From CAZUZS01 sp964624795 (GTDB lineage: Bacteria > Calditrichota > Calditrichia > RBG-13-44-9): a stretch of 64,000 bases of DNA. The stretch lies in contig CAZUZS010000013.1 in NCBI GenBank assembly GCA_964624795.1, forward strand, positions 11,468-75,467. The letters are read 5' to 3'. Numbering within the stretch: the first letter of the stretch is position 1; every line of letters begins with the position of its first letter. The notes beneath the pieces were generated by a model. That model was not told the origin of the DNA and did no database searches. It worked only from the letters and a program-made list of their open reading frames with translations. A program made the translations under genes and the position numbers. Below are positions 1 through 8,753 of the stretch, piece after piece.

Positions 1-1471
1 CGTGGTAGAATCCTTGCGCAAACTGGCTCATACCGGAGGTTTCGAAAATATCGGAGCCAATGTCCTGACCGGAGATAAACAGCCGTCCGCCATTATCCAA
101 GTATGTTTGCAGCGCAGTCACTTCCTCCGGGTAAAACGCGGGGAAGGTCGTTCCTGCGGACCAGAAAATGGCTTTAAAATTGGCCAGATTCACGCCCGCC
201 GGATGTAAAGCGGTTCTGGATACAACGCCGTAGGTGCCGGCAAACACAGCATCCAGACAAGCTGTTACAATGGCCTGGTAATCATCATCTTCCGCATCCA
301 GCACCAAAATATCGTTTCCGGTTTCTGTGACGAACTTGAAAGATGATGATCCGGACATCCCCAAATTGTTTCCGGACTGGAAGTTCAGAACAGCATCGCC
401 AAATCCGTCAATCGAATTGGCATTAATCGTAACATGAATCACCGTGGAATCACCTGAAGCCACTGTCAGCGAGTCTGTTTGACCGGCGGCAAAAGTCCCG
501 TTATCCGTGGTGTATTCCTGTGTCCAGCCAGCCGGGCCGGTAAATGATAGATTGATTCCGTAAGTATCGTTCATCAGGCCAACATTGTGTATCACCGCCT
601 CATATTGTGCGGGGGTCGAACTGCTGGCGATGACATCCGGGCTTTGGGGAGCGATGGTCGCAACAAAATCGGGAGTCGTAAGAGTCCACTGTTCAGCTTG
701 CTGAATCTCCCCATTGGAGTTCAGAGGCGAACCAACCTTGTATACAAAGACTACCACCCGGCAGCTATCCGGTATAATATCCGGCACGCCGCCGCCAGGA
801 ACCGGAACGGTATAATCAAATGATTCATTGAGGACCTGGTTCTGGTTCCACGTTCCATTGACGATCTCGGTACCAAGAGCGCCGTTCATAATTGTGCGGA
901 CCGTCCAGTCGTGAACGTAATTCGGACCGCCAAGCGTTCCATTCTGCGGCCAGACAATGCCGTCTTCAAGCAGTTCAATATTATATTTGAACTGGCCGGT
1001 CAAATTTTGCAATGCTGTAAATTCCAGATCGGCGTGGAATTCCCGCGTGAGTGGATTATAACTTCTTTCCATGCTAATTGCGACGGTAGCAGGAACGTTA
1101 ACCCTGCTGTTCATCGTGGAGGCCCAGGCACTTCTTGAAAGCACACCGGAAACCCGGTCAACAATACCGGTTGGATATGCGCTCAAACCCAGCGAGGATT
1201 TGACGGTGTATCCGGGAAAATTATCGAATGGATCGGCAGTATAGCCGTGGTAAGCACAAACAATTGCATTGGGTATTGCTGGTAATATGGTATTATGGAT
1301 GATAACTTCACCCTCAGGACAGTACGGTCAGTTAACGCCGGTGCAAAACTCAATCACCGGATTCCGCTGGGTCTGGCCCAATACCGGGTTAATAAACGCC
1401 AACCCTAACAGGAACAGAAGGAAGAGAGCTGACGCCGGGAAGAGACTTCTTGCTTTAAAAGATCTGCTCAT
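1..1471 (-). CDS. Omp28-family thioredoxin-like secreted protein with in-frame UGA (putative selenoprotein), 3' end off window
   Basis: This gene reads from ATG at 1471 (GGGGTG upstream) to the left edge. It is open for about 490 codons except one TGA at codon 48. Residues 1-33 are a signal peptide ending near VLGQ. Residues 40-130 match the Omp28-related thioredoxin-like fold: EFCTGVN-U-PYCP stands where family members have EFCTGTWCxxCP, followed by VCAYHG, DPFDNFPG and the cis-Pro-type segment SAYPTGIVDR. The UGA therefore replaces the first redox Cys, and C51 remains. Further on come a beta-sandwich region (about 250-350) and a Rossmann/amidotransferase-like segment (about 355-475, with ILVLDAEDDD and RLFISGQDIG). 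It probably exchanges or reduces thiols outside the inner membrane. Selenocysteine insertion is inferred from motif position and the downstream hairpin. No sel gene is visible here, so a nonsense mutation is not excluded. Confidence 0.8.
1297..1313 (-). promoter_or_regulatory. Candidate bacterial SECIS hairpin
   Basis: Starting 15 nt after the UGA, the mRNA can form GGGUGA/UCAUCC (six contiguous pairs, one G-U) closed by the 5-nt loop AGUUA. The loop begins 20 nt downstream of the UGA and has G as its second base. Known bacterial SECIS elements are short stems with a G in the first two loop positions roughly 16-37 nt from the UGA, so the geometry fits. The stem is short and could occur by chance. 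Confidence 0.5.
1328..1330 (-). other. In-frame UGA, putative selenocysteine codon 48
   Basis: On the minus strand the codons read GTT AAC TGA CCG TAC TGT, giving V-N-U-P-Y-C. The frame is open on both sides and the protein similarity continues without a shift, so this is a single-codon interruption. A one-base change from TGC or TGT (Cys) to TGA would also produce it. Confidence 0.7.
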
Positions 1472-1490
1472 AATACACCCCATAAATTTT

Positions 1491-1505
1491 GTTCAACAAT
1501 TGAAC
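1491..1505. repeat. Small inverted repeat upstream of the Omp28-like gene
   Basis: GTTCAA-CAA-TTGAAC is a perfect 6-bp inverted repeat with a 3-nt centre, 20 bp upstream of the start at 1471. A 12-bp palindrome (AGTTTTAAAACT) lies at 1541-1552. Both fall in the leader or promoter region. They could be operators, but nothing else supports that. Confidence 0.25.
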
Positions 1506-1577
1506 TTCGTTTATTTATAATTAAAGCAAAACCGTTCTGAAGTTTTAAAACTGAGGCAGCTATAGAACAGCAACAAC

Positions 1578-2318
1578 CTACTTCATCATAACCATTTTGC
1601 CAATAAGCGTATTATTGCCAGATCGTAACTGGTACAAATAAAGTCCGGAGGTTACAGGGTTTCCCCGGTCATCCTGCCCATTCCATGTAATTTCGTAGGC
1701 GCCGGGCTGCAAAAATTTATCAAACAGCAGGCGCACCCGCTGGCCAAGAATATTGTATATTGCCAGCGAAGTTGTTCCCCGGGAATTCATCCCAATTTCA
1801 AATGGAATGGTAGTGGAAGGATTAAACGGATTGGGATAATTGGACTGAAGCTGGAATTGGCCGCTGAGCGATTGCTGCCGATTACTGAGTCCGGCAGGCT
1901 GGGTGCTTACGGTAAAATCCTTAGTGATGGCTTCGGACGTATTCGCCAGATTTTCCAGCTTTAAAGTAATATTTGCCACACTTTGCAGATTATTATTGAC
2001 TTGCACGTTTAGTTCCAAAGCTTCCTGCCCGGAAGCCGGAACTGTCATTTCGAGCGTATCGACATTCGGCGGGTAGCAAAGGCCAACGCATAGACTGCTG
2101 GTCCAGTCTGTAGGTAACTGGTTATTTATGCGGGCAACCCGAATGCGGATTTCATTTGCCGTATTATTCTGAACAAAGGTTTCAAATATATGTGTTGCAA
2201 ATCCTGGCGAAACGAACATGCTGGTGGTGTCCGCCTGCCAGCTAAAACTCTGCGCGCTAAGACCCATGACTTGAAAAAATATAAAGGTAAAGGAAAAGAT
2301 CAGTACCAATTGCTTCAT
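1578..2318 (-). CDS. Secreted protein with Type IX-like C-terminal sorting module
   Basis: 246 aa. The signal peptide is residues 1-22 (ends LSAQS). Residues 25-140 form a beta-sandwich-like domain with a Cys pair in SSLCVGLCYPP, a motif I associate with domains found in Omp28-type secreted proteins of this group. The last 90 residues are a typical FCB sorting module: SNYPNPFNPSTTIPFEI, then LAIYNILGQRV, WNGQDDRGNPVTSGLYLYQL and the basic end KMVMMK. It is expected to be exported by Sec and then attached or released by a Type IX-like system, whose components are not in this window. It lies 106 bp upstream of the UGA-containing gene on the same strand, so the two may share a transcript. No enzymatic function can be assigned. 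Confidence 0.85.
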   Translation of the reverse strand: MKQLVLIFSFTFIFFQVMGLSAQSFSWQADTTSMFVSPGFATHIFETFVQNNTANEIRIRVARINNQLPTDWTSSLCVGLCYPPNVDTLEMTVPASGQEALELNVQVNNNLQSVANITLKLENLANTSEAITKDFTVSTQPAGLSNRQQSLSGQFQLQSNYPNPFNPSTTIPFEIGMNSRGTTSLAIYNILGQRVRLLFDKFLQPGAYEITWNGQDDRGNPVTSGLYLYQLRSGNNTLIGKMVMMK

Positions 2319-2887
2319 TAAGTAACTCCTTCAGTATTTTTGATAATTTAACTGTTTTGACGAATTTTTCAAGGATTTTTTTATTTTTCCGTCGTAACCT
2401 GGGCGGATGCCGGAAACGTGAATTCCGGCGATGCTTTCCGAGCACCCTATTTGCCCTTTAAATAAGGAAACCAAGCAGGCAATGCATGACCCGCTTGCTT
2501 GTTTCTCACTCACTTTTATTATCGTTTCCTCGATTCTAATCTTAACCGCAAAATACAGATTGGGAACAATGCATATTCCTGCTGGCAGCTTGTTTGCCAT
2601 ACTCGTGACACCGGTCTCGTGCAGACCACATCGAACCAATTTCTCAAAAACAGGCGCCGGTGAATTGTTACATCGGAAATTTTGAACAAACTGCTTATCA
2701 AAAACATAAAAGGATTGTTGTTCTGGCGGAAAAAAATGGCTCTAATTTGGCGCCATCAGCATTTGTGATAAAAGTGACAGCACTTTTCCGTACTTAACGC
2801 AGATTTTGAGGGGTTGTCGAAATTCGAGATGAAAATAAAATTAGAACAAGAATCAATATTGAAGCGAAACATTGATGAGGAGGTATG
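2319..2887. other. Divergent intergenic region
   Basis: 569 bp between the minus-strand sorting-domain gene and the plus-strand fadE-like gene. It should hold two divergent promoters, but none is clear. A perfect 7-bp inverted repeat (GCCGGAA/TTCCGGC, 2409-2415 and 2423-2429) and an imperfect 13-bp hairpin around 2467-2503 are present without a T-run. No convincing gene is seen. Confidence 0.5.
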
Positions 2888-4654
2888 ATGAAAACAGGTG
2901 GTTTTTTTATTACCAGCCGGATTGGAGAAAGGCCGGTATTCAGCAGCGAATCGTTCAGCGATGAACAAAAGGAATTCAGCAAAGCCGGTGAGGATTTCGG
3001 GCTGAAGGAGATACTCCCACAAAGAGATGAAATCGAAAAATTTGACAAAGAGCTGACCTTAGGCCTTATGCGAAAATGCGGTGAAATAGGATTCCTGGGC
3101 GTTGATGTCCCCGAGCAGTTTGGCGGACTCGGGCTGGACAAGGTCACTTCCGCCCTGCTCGCAGAGAAGATCACCTACGGGCGGAGCGCCTCATTTACCG
3201 TCACTTTTTCAGCACACACCGGAATCGGCACTCTCCCGATTGTATTTTTTGGGAACGAAGAACAGAAAAAGAAATACCTTCCCAAATTGGCAAGCGGAGA
3301 ATGGCTAAGCGCTTATGCGCTCACCGAACCGGGCTCCGGCTCCGACGCGCTCTCCGTACGAAGCACCGCTGTTCTTTCACCTGACAAAAGACACTATATT
3401 TTAAACGGGAATAAACAATTCATCAGCAATGGCGGGTGGGCCAATTTGCTCATCACATTTGCCAAGGTGAATGGTGAAAAGATCACCGGTTTCCTGATCG
3501 ATCCGGAAAGTGAAGGCGTGATCCGGAATGAGGAGAAGAACAAAATGGGACTGCACGGGTCCTCGACCTGCAATGTGATTCTGGAAAACGTAAAAGTCCC
3601 CGTGGAAAATACGCTGGGTGAAATCGGAAAAGGAGGCGATATCGCCTTCAACAGTCTGAACATCGGGCGCTTTAAATTAGGCGCGGCCGTGCTTGGTGGC
3701 TGCAAGAGTTCCGTGACTGTCAGCGTGCAGTATGCGCTGGAACGTAAACAGTTTGGCCAACCGGTGGCCCGCTTTGATGCCATAAGGAAGAAATTCGCCG
3801 ATATGGCAATTCGTGCCTATGCACTGGACAGCATCATTTACGAAACCGCCGGCTTGCTGGACGAATCCATTGCAGCAGTGGATGAGAAATCTCCGGATTA
3901 TTATCAGCAGGTTGCTTATGCCATCGAAAAGATTGCCATGGAGTGTTCCATTTGCAAAGTTTACGGCAGTGAGGCGATATCGAAAAACGCCGACGAGGGC
4001 CTGCAAGTTTTTGGTGGCTATGGCTTTATCGAAGATTACCCAATGGCCCGTATAGTGCGCGATACCCGCGTGGACCGCATTTATGAAGGAACAAACGAGA
4101 TCAACCGCCAGATTATCCTGGGCTATATTCTAAAAAAGACGCTGATGGAAGAGTTGCCCATCCGTGAAAAGATCAAGGAAATTCCCACAATATTGTCGGG
4201 TGGTGTCCGGGATTTTGGCAATGACGTTCTTGCTGCTGAAAAGCGCTCCCTGGAGGCTGCAAAGTATCTGACGCTATACATATTGAATGAGGCACTTATC
4301 AAATACGGGCAGGATCTCGCCCACGAACAGCAGGTAGGAGAAATTGTCAGCGACATGGTCATCGATCTGTTTGTCATCAATACCACCCTGGCCCGCATTT
4401 CCCAATCGGTTGAAAAAAGTGAATATCCTTCAGTTCTGCTGGCTATGGGACAGGTGCTCACCGCGGAAAAAATGATCAGCATGGCCGGGGCCGCGCTTAC
4501 CGCAGTCACCGGCATCCTGGACGGGGAGAATTTGAAAGTTGCCTTGCAGGAAATTGGCAAGCTGCGGGATCTCATGTATCTTCCCACAAATACCCTGGCC
4601 CTGAAGAAGAAAATTGCGGATTTGGTCTACAAAGAAATGAAATATCCGTTTTGA
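2888..4654 (+). CDS. fadE: Acyl-CoA dehydrogenase, VLCAD/FadE-like with C-terminal extension
   Basis: 588 aa. It catalyses the first beta-oxidation step, FAD-dependent alpha,beta-dehydrogenation of acyl-CoA. Residues 25-135 are the N-terminal helical domain, followed by the FAD-contacting strand region (YALTEPGSGSDA near 150; GNKQFISNGG) and the C-terminal helical domain with ARKQFG-type ALERKQFGQPVA. The catalytic base is the Glu of RIYEGTNEINRQ. Residues from about 430 form the extra C-terminal segment seen in VLCAD/ACAD9-type enzymes, which explains a length near 590 rather than 380. AGGAGG at 2878-2883 precedes two adjacent ATGs (2885, 2888); I chose the second for spacing. Thiolase and FadN-type genes follow. 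Symbol assigned by analogy. Confidence 0.92.
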   Translation: MKTGGFFITSRIGERPVFSSESFSDEQKEFSKAGEDFGLKEILPQRDEIEKFDKELTLGLMRKCGEIGFLGVDVPEQFGGLGLDKVTSALLAEKITYGRSASFTVTFSAHTGIGTLPIVFFGNEEQKKKYLPKLASGEWLSAYALTEPGSGSDALSVRSTAVLSPDKRHYILNGNKQFISNGGWANLLITFAKVNGEKITGFLIDPESEGVIRNEEKNKMGLHGSSTCNVILENVKVPVENTLGEIGKGGDIAFNSLNIGRFKLGAAVLGGCKSSVTVSVQYALERKQFGQPVARFDAIRKKFADMAIRAYALDSIIYETAGLLDESIAAVDEKSPDYYQQVAYAIEKIAMECSICKVYGSEAISKNADEGLQVFGGYGFIEDYPMARIVRDTRVDRIYEGTNEINRQIILGYILKKTLMEELPIREKIKEIPTILSGGVRDFGNDVLAAEKRSLEAAKYLTLYILNEALIKYGQDLAHEQQVGEIVSDMVIDLFVINTTLARISQSVEKSEYPSVLLAMGQVLTAEKMISMAGAALTAVTGILDGENLKVALQEIGKLRDLMYLPTNTLALKKKIADLVYKEMKYPF

Positions 4655-5079
4655 ATGGTAGACAGGCATTTTGGGATGAAATTCATAGGGAGAAAAACGC
4701 TGCGGACTCAGGGAGCAGCACATCTCGGAAGGTCTGCCGGATGCAATTTCGCTCGGTCAAGGCAGCGGAAAATCAAGATTTAGTAGGTGGATTATCAAAT
4801 TTTAATTTGACGCACAGGTAAACGAGAACCTCATTAGCATTTGCCAGGTCAACCTGCTATTACGGTGTTGAATGAATAATTCGCAGGCCCTCTGCGAAAT
4901 CTTATCAGTCCGAGCGGTTTGGAATAACATAGCTTTCAGCATTTCCTTAGCGCTTCCTTTTGAAGAGGAATTTCTTCATTTCATCTTCATAAGAAATTTC
5001 AAGATTGTCGGTGTTTAAAAAATTTTAACTGGCCTTAAGACATTGGTAACAATGATGAAAACTTTAAGGAGAATGAGTT
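4655..5079 (+). other. Intergenic leader between fadE-like and fadA-like genes
   Basis: 425 bp, unusually long inside what looks like one pathway cluster. It probably contains a separate promoter for the thiolase/FadN pair. An imperfect hairpin (9 of 10 pairs, 4967-4976 with 4991-5000) is visible. No gene or known riboswitch is recognised. Confidence 0.4.
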
Positions 5080-6219
5080 ATGCACACCAAAGATCATTAT
5101 GCGGTTATTGTTGATGCGGTAAGAAGTCCCATCGGTGTAAAAAGAGGAAGAATGGTGGGGATCCGGTCGGACGACCTGATGGCGCAGGTAATTAAAGCGC
5201 TTCTGAATAGAAATAAAAATCTGCCGTTGGAAAAGCTGGACGATGTGGTCGTCGGCTGTGCTTTTCCGGAGGGCGTTCAGGGCATGCTCATGGCGCGCGG
5301 CGTTTCTATCCTGGCCGGACTCCCGAAGGAAACCGGCGCCAAAGTGGTAAACAGATTTTGCGGCTCCTCCATGGATGCCGTTCACCAGGTGGACTATGCC
5401 ATCAATTTGGGAGACAACGAGGCAGCGCTGGCGGGCGGAGTGGAAGACATGTTCGCCGTTCCCATGGGCGGATTCAATCCCGATTTTCATCCCGAATTGT
5501 ACAAAAAGCAGTACTACATCGGGATGGGCGAAACCGCCGAGAACCTGGCAAAGGATGGCAATATTTCCCGCGAGGACCAGGAAGAATTCGCTGTAAACTC
5601 CCATCGCAAAGCGCTGGATGCATGGAAGAACGGCCGCTTTGCGAATGAGGTCGTTCCCGTCGAGCATCACGGAATTGTCATTGAACAGGACGAGGGACCG
5701 CGCGAGCCGGACCTGGAAAAGATTCGCAGCCTGAAACCGGCCTTCCTGGAAGGCGGCACCGTTACCGCGGCCACCAGCAGCCCCTATTCGGTGGGCGCAG
5801 CGGCTGTTTTGCTGACCAGCAGCAATTTGGCGCAGGAGTTGGGCCTCAAACCAAGGGCCCGCATCCTGGCACGCGGAGTGGCCGGTGTGGACTGGACCCG
5901 GATGGGCATGGGACCGTTACCCGCCACACAAAAGGCGCTGAAGCGGGCAGGAATGACCATGAAGGACATCGATCTGATCGAATTGAATGAAGCTTTTGCC
6001 TCGCAATCGTTGTATGTCATTCGCAAGGGCGAATGGCCGATGGAGAAAGTAAACGTGAACGGCGGCGCCGTGGCGTTAGGGCACCCGCTGGGATGCTCCG
6101 GGGCACGCATTCTTACCACCCTGCTCAATGCAATGGATCAGAAGAATGCCAAAACCGGCCTGGCCACCATGTGCATCGGCGGCGGACAGGGAATCGCAAC
6201 TATAATCGAACGCATGTAA
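5080..6219 (+). CDS. fadA: Acetyl-CoA C-acyltransferase (thiolase)
   Basis: 379 aa. It performs the last beta-oxidation step, thiolytic cleavage of 3-ketoacyl-CoA to acetyl-CoA and a shortened acyl-CoA. The nucleophilic Cys lies in NRFCGSSMDAVHQ (residue about 93). The thiolase signature NGGAVALGHPLGCSGARI supplies the catalytic His, and the second catalytic Cys is in TMCIGGGQG near the C-terminus. AAGGAG 8 nt upstream of ATG supports the start. The stop is 14 bp before the FadN-type gene, so the two are almost certainly co-transcribed and may act as a multienzyme complex. Length and motifs are those of a complete thiolase; chain-length preference cannot be read. Confidence 0.95.
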   Translation: MHTKDHYAVIVDAVRSPIGVKRGRMVGIRSDDLMAQVIKALLNRNKNLPLEKLDDVVVGCAFPEGVQGMLMARGVSILAGLPKETGAKVVNRFCGSSMDAVHQVDYAINLGDNEAALAGGVEDMFAVPMGGFNPDFHPELYKKQYYIGMGETAENLAKDGNISREDQEEFAVNSHRKALDAWKNGRFANEVVPVEHHGIVIEQDEGPREPDLEKIRSLKPAFLEGGTVTAATSSPYSVGAAAVLLTSSNLAQELGLKPRARILARGVAGVDWTRMGMGPLPATQKALKRAGMTMKDIDLIELNEAFASQSLYVIRKGEWPMEKVNVNGGAVALGHPLGCSGARILTTLLNAMDQKNAKTGLATMCIGGGQGIATIIERM

Positions 6220-6233
6220 AGGAGGGCTGGCTG

Positions 6234-8579
6234 ATGACACGCAAAATAGAAAAAGTTGCGGTACTGGGCGCCGGCATAATGGGCAGCCAGATTGCCGCTC
6301 AACTGGCAAATGTGGGAATCCCGTCACTCATGTTCGATATTTCGCAGGAGTTGGCGGTGAAGGGCCTGGAAGCAGCAAGAAAGGTCAAGCCGGCAGCTTT
6401 TTACAGCCCCCGCTACGCGGAATTAATCACGCCATGTAATTACGATCAGCACCTGGATCGAATCAGGGAAGCGGACTGGGTTATTGAAGTCGTCGCCGAA
6501 CGGCTGGATATAAAGGAAAAAGTATTCAAGAACATTCTGCCGCATTTGAAAAAAGAAGCTGTGGTCAGCTCCAATACTTCCGGGCTTTCCATAGCGGATA
6601 TGATGGAAGGAATGCCGGACGACCTGCGGCGGCGCTTCCTGGTGACCCACTTCTTCAATCCGCCCCGCTACATGCACCTGCTGGAAATTGTACCCGGCCC
6701 GGACACCAGCGAAGATGCGGTGCGCACCATGGTTTCAATCGGCGAAGACCTGATGGGCAAAGGCATCGTTTACGCCAAAGATACGCCAAATTTTGTGGCG
6801 AACCGCATCGGCGTTTACAGCATGATGCTGGCGCTGAAACTTACCCGCGAAATGCACCTGGCTGTGGAAGAGGTAGATAAACTCACCGGCCCTATCATCG
6901 GGCATCCGAAGAGCGCAACATTTCGGACTGCCGACCTGGTGGGGTTGGACACGCTGGCGCATGTGGCGCAGACTGCCTTCGAAAAATGCACTGAAGACGA
7001 AGCGCGGGAAATGTTCAAGATTCCGCCGGTGCTGCAAAAACTGGTTGAGAACAAGTGGCTGGGTGCCAAAACCGGAAAAGGATTTTATCACAAAGCCGGC
7101 AGGGATATTCTTTCGTTGGATATGGAAAAATTCGATTTTGTCCCGCAGAAAAGAGTCCGCATGGACGGTCTGCGGGTGGCAAAAAAACAGCAGACCACTG
7201 CTGGGAAAATCCGCACGCTTGCTTTCAGCGACGATCCCGCCGGCAGGTTCACCTGGGAGCTGCTGTCCAACACCCTGATTTATTCCGCCAATCGTATTCC
7301 CGAAATCGCCGATGATATTGTGAACATCGACAATGCCATGAAATGGGGATTCGGCTGGCAATTGGGTCCCTTCGAAACCTGGGAGGCGCTGGGCTTGCAG
7401 CAATCATTGGAAAGAATGAACGCCGAACGAAAACCGGTTCCCGGCTGGGTAAAGGATATGGCGGCATCCGGCAAAAAATCCTTTTACGACAAACATGAGG
7501 TCCAGCGGACTTATTTCGATATGAACACCCGGAAATATCAGCAGGTGGTCGAGAATCCAAAAGTCATTCATCTGGACATTCTGAGAAATACCGACAGGGA
7601 GATCAGGAAAAACTGGAATGCCAGTCTTATCAACCTGGGTGACGAAGTTGCGTTGGTGGAGTTTCACAGTATCGTTCAGCCAAATTATAATCCGCTGGAC
7701 GGGGCGATCCTGGATATGATCTGGGAAGGGATCGACACCGTGAAGGAATCGGGATTCAAAGCGCTGGTAATCGGCCACCAGGGACAGCAATTCACAGTCG
7801 GCGCGAACCTGGCACTGCTGGTAAAATATACCGAAGAGAAAAATTACGAGATGCTGGAAAAACTCAGCAAGCAATTCCAGGACACCGCGCAGAAAGTCCG
7901 CTTTGCACCCTTCCCGGTGGTAGCGGCACCTTTCAACATGTGCCTGGGCGGAGGCTACGAGATCATCGGCGCCTGCGACCGGCGGGTGGCCTCGGCAGAA
8001 CTGTACTGCGGACTGGTCGAATTAGGGGTCGGTATCATTCCAGGCGGCGGCGGCAATCTGCGCTTGCTGCAGAACAACATCAAAGCGATGGCCAAGGGAC
8101 GGCCGGGACCATTCCCACCGGTGCAGAAGGCATTCGAAACTATCGGTTTTGCCAGGGTTTCCACCTCTGCTAAAGAAGCGCAATTCCTCGGCTACCTCAC
8201 CAGGGACGACCGGATTGTCGTCAATCCGGATCACCTGATTTATGAAGCAAAACAGGAAGCGATGAAATTAATCCCGGGCTACCAGCCACCGGAGATGGAT
8301 AAAGGAATTATTCTTCCCGGGGAAGGCGGTCGTATCGCCATTGAATCGACGCTCGATAATTATGCCAAAGCCGGCACAATTTCGGAACACGATGCCCTGT
8401 TGGCGAGAAAACTGGCTTATGTATTGACCGGCGGCGACAAAGCATCGCCCAACCACCCGGTGGATGAACAGTATCTGTTGGACATCGAGCGGGAAGCCTT
8501 CGTGAGCCTGTGCGCCGAACCCAAAAGCCTGGCGCGGATGCAGCACATGTTGAAGACGGGAAAACCGTTGCGCAATTAA
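6234..8579 (+). CDS. fadN: 3-hydroxyacyl-CoA dehydrogenase/enoyl-CoA hydratase fusion, FadN type
   Basis: 781 aa. It catalyses hydration of 2-enoyl-CoA and NAD-dependent oxidation of 3-hydroxyacyl-CoA. The domain order is dehydrogenase first: the NAD-binding motif VAVLGAGIMGSQIA lies at residues 8-21, with SNTSGLSI and THFFNPPRYMHLLEIV (catalytic His region) after it, and the C-terminal HAD domains to about 470. The crotonase domain follows (about 490-690) with an oxyanion segment near FNMCLGGGYEIIGACD and VELGVGIIPGGGGN. This order matches Bacillus FadN rather than FadB, where hydratase comes first. AAAGGAGG 7 nt before ATG at 6234 fixes the start. An in-frame extension back to 6033 overlaps the thiolase and is not needed. 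Confidence 0.94.
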   Translation: MTRKIEKVAVLGAGIMGSQIAAQLANVGIPSLMFDISQELAVKGLEAARKVKPAAFYSPRYAELITPCNYDQHLDRIREADWVIEVVAERLDIKEKVFKNILPHLKKEAVVSSNTSGLSIADMMEGMPDDLRRRFLVTHFFNPPRYMHLLEIVPGPDTSEDAVRTMVSIGEDLMGKGIVYAKDTPNFVANRIGVYSMMLALKLTREMHLAVEEVDKLTGPIIGHPKSATFRTADLVGLDTLAHVAQTAFEKCTEDEAREMFKIPPVLQKLVENKWLGAKTGKGFYHKAGRDILSLDMEKFDFVPQKRVRMDGLRVAKKQQTTAGKIRTLAFSDDPAGRFTWELLSNTLIYSANRIPEIADDIVNIDNAMKWGFGWQLGPFETWEALGLQQSLERMNAERKPVPGWVKDMAASGKKSFYDKHEVQRTYFDMNTRKYQQVVENPKVIHLDILRNTDREIRKNWNASLINLGDEVALVEFHSIVQPNYNPLDGAILDMIWEGIDTVKESGFKALVIGHQGQQFTVGANLALLVKYTEEKNYEMLEKLSKQFQDTAQKVRFAPFPVVAAPFNMCLGGGYEIIGACDRRVASAELYCGLVELGVGIIPGGGGNLRLLQNNIKAMAKGRPGPFPPVQKAFETIGFARVSTSAKEAQFLGYLTRDDRIVVNPDHLIYEAKQEAMKLIPGYQPPEMDKGIILPGEGGRIAIESTLDNYAKAGTISEHDALLARKLAYVLTGGDKASPNHPVDEQYLLDIEREAFVSLCAEPKSLARMQHMLKTGKPLRN

Positions 8580-8608
8580 ATGCTGCACTAAAAAATTGAA
8601 CATCTGTT

Positions 8609-8639
8609 CGGCGGGGATGCCAATGAAGCGTCCCCGTCG
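8609..8639. other. Hairpin after the fadN-like gene
   Basis: CGGCGGGGA and TCCCCGTCG pair over 9 positions (one G-T) around a 13-nt loop. It sits 30 bp after the fadN-like stop and could stabilise or end that transcript. There is no T-run on either side, so it is not a standard intrinsic terminator. Confidence 0.3.
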
Positions 8640-8753
8640 AAACAGCTATCAAAATTTGTTTTCACCCGGTAAAATCTTCTCCGAGGCGGTTGTATTTCCT
8701 GATTAAAAAATTACTTTTGTGAACTCTCCAGCCTGACATTAAATTGAACGATA

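Noticed and set aside
1269..1520. Short plus-strand frame over the UGA region
   Set aside because: The minus strand carries the Omp28-like protein with signal peptide and family motifs; the plus frame is a shadow.
2395..2530. Minus-strand leader considered as a c-di-GMP riboswitch
   Set aside because: The GGAAAGC-like segment does not match the conserved GEMM core, and the pairing does not form the expected three-way junction.
4967..5000. Hairpin considered as a terminator after the fadE-like gene
   Set aside because: It is over 300 bp from the stop and has no T-run; kept only as a structured leader note.
6033..6233. In-frame extension upstream of the fadN-like gene
   Set aside because: It overlaps the thiolase gene in another frame, has no family resemblance, and a strong Shine-Dalgarno sequence marks ATG 6234.
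8609..8639. Hairpin considered as an intrinsic terminator
   Set aside because: The stem is good but there is no T-run on either strand, so it is listed only as a hairpin.
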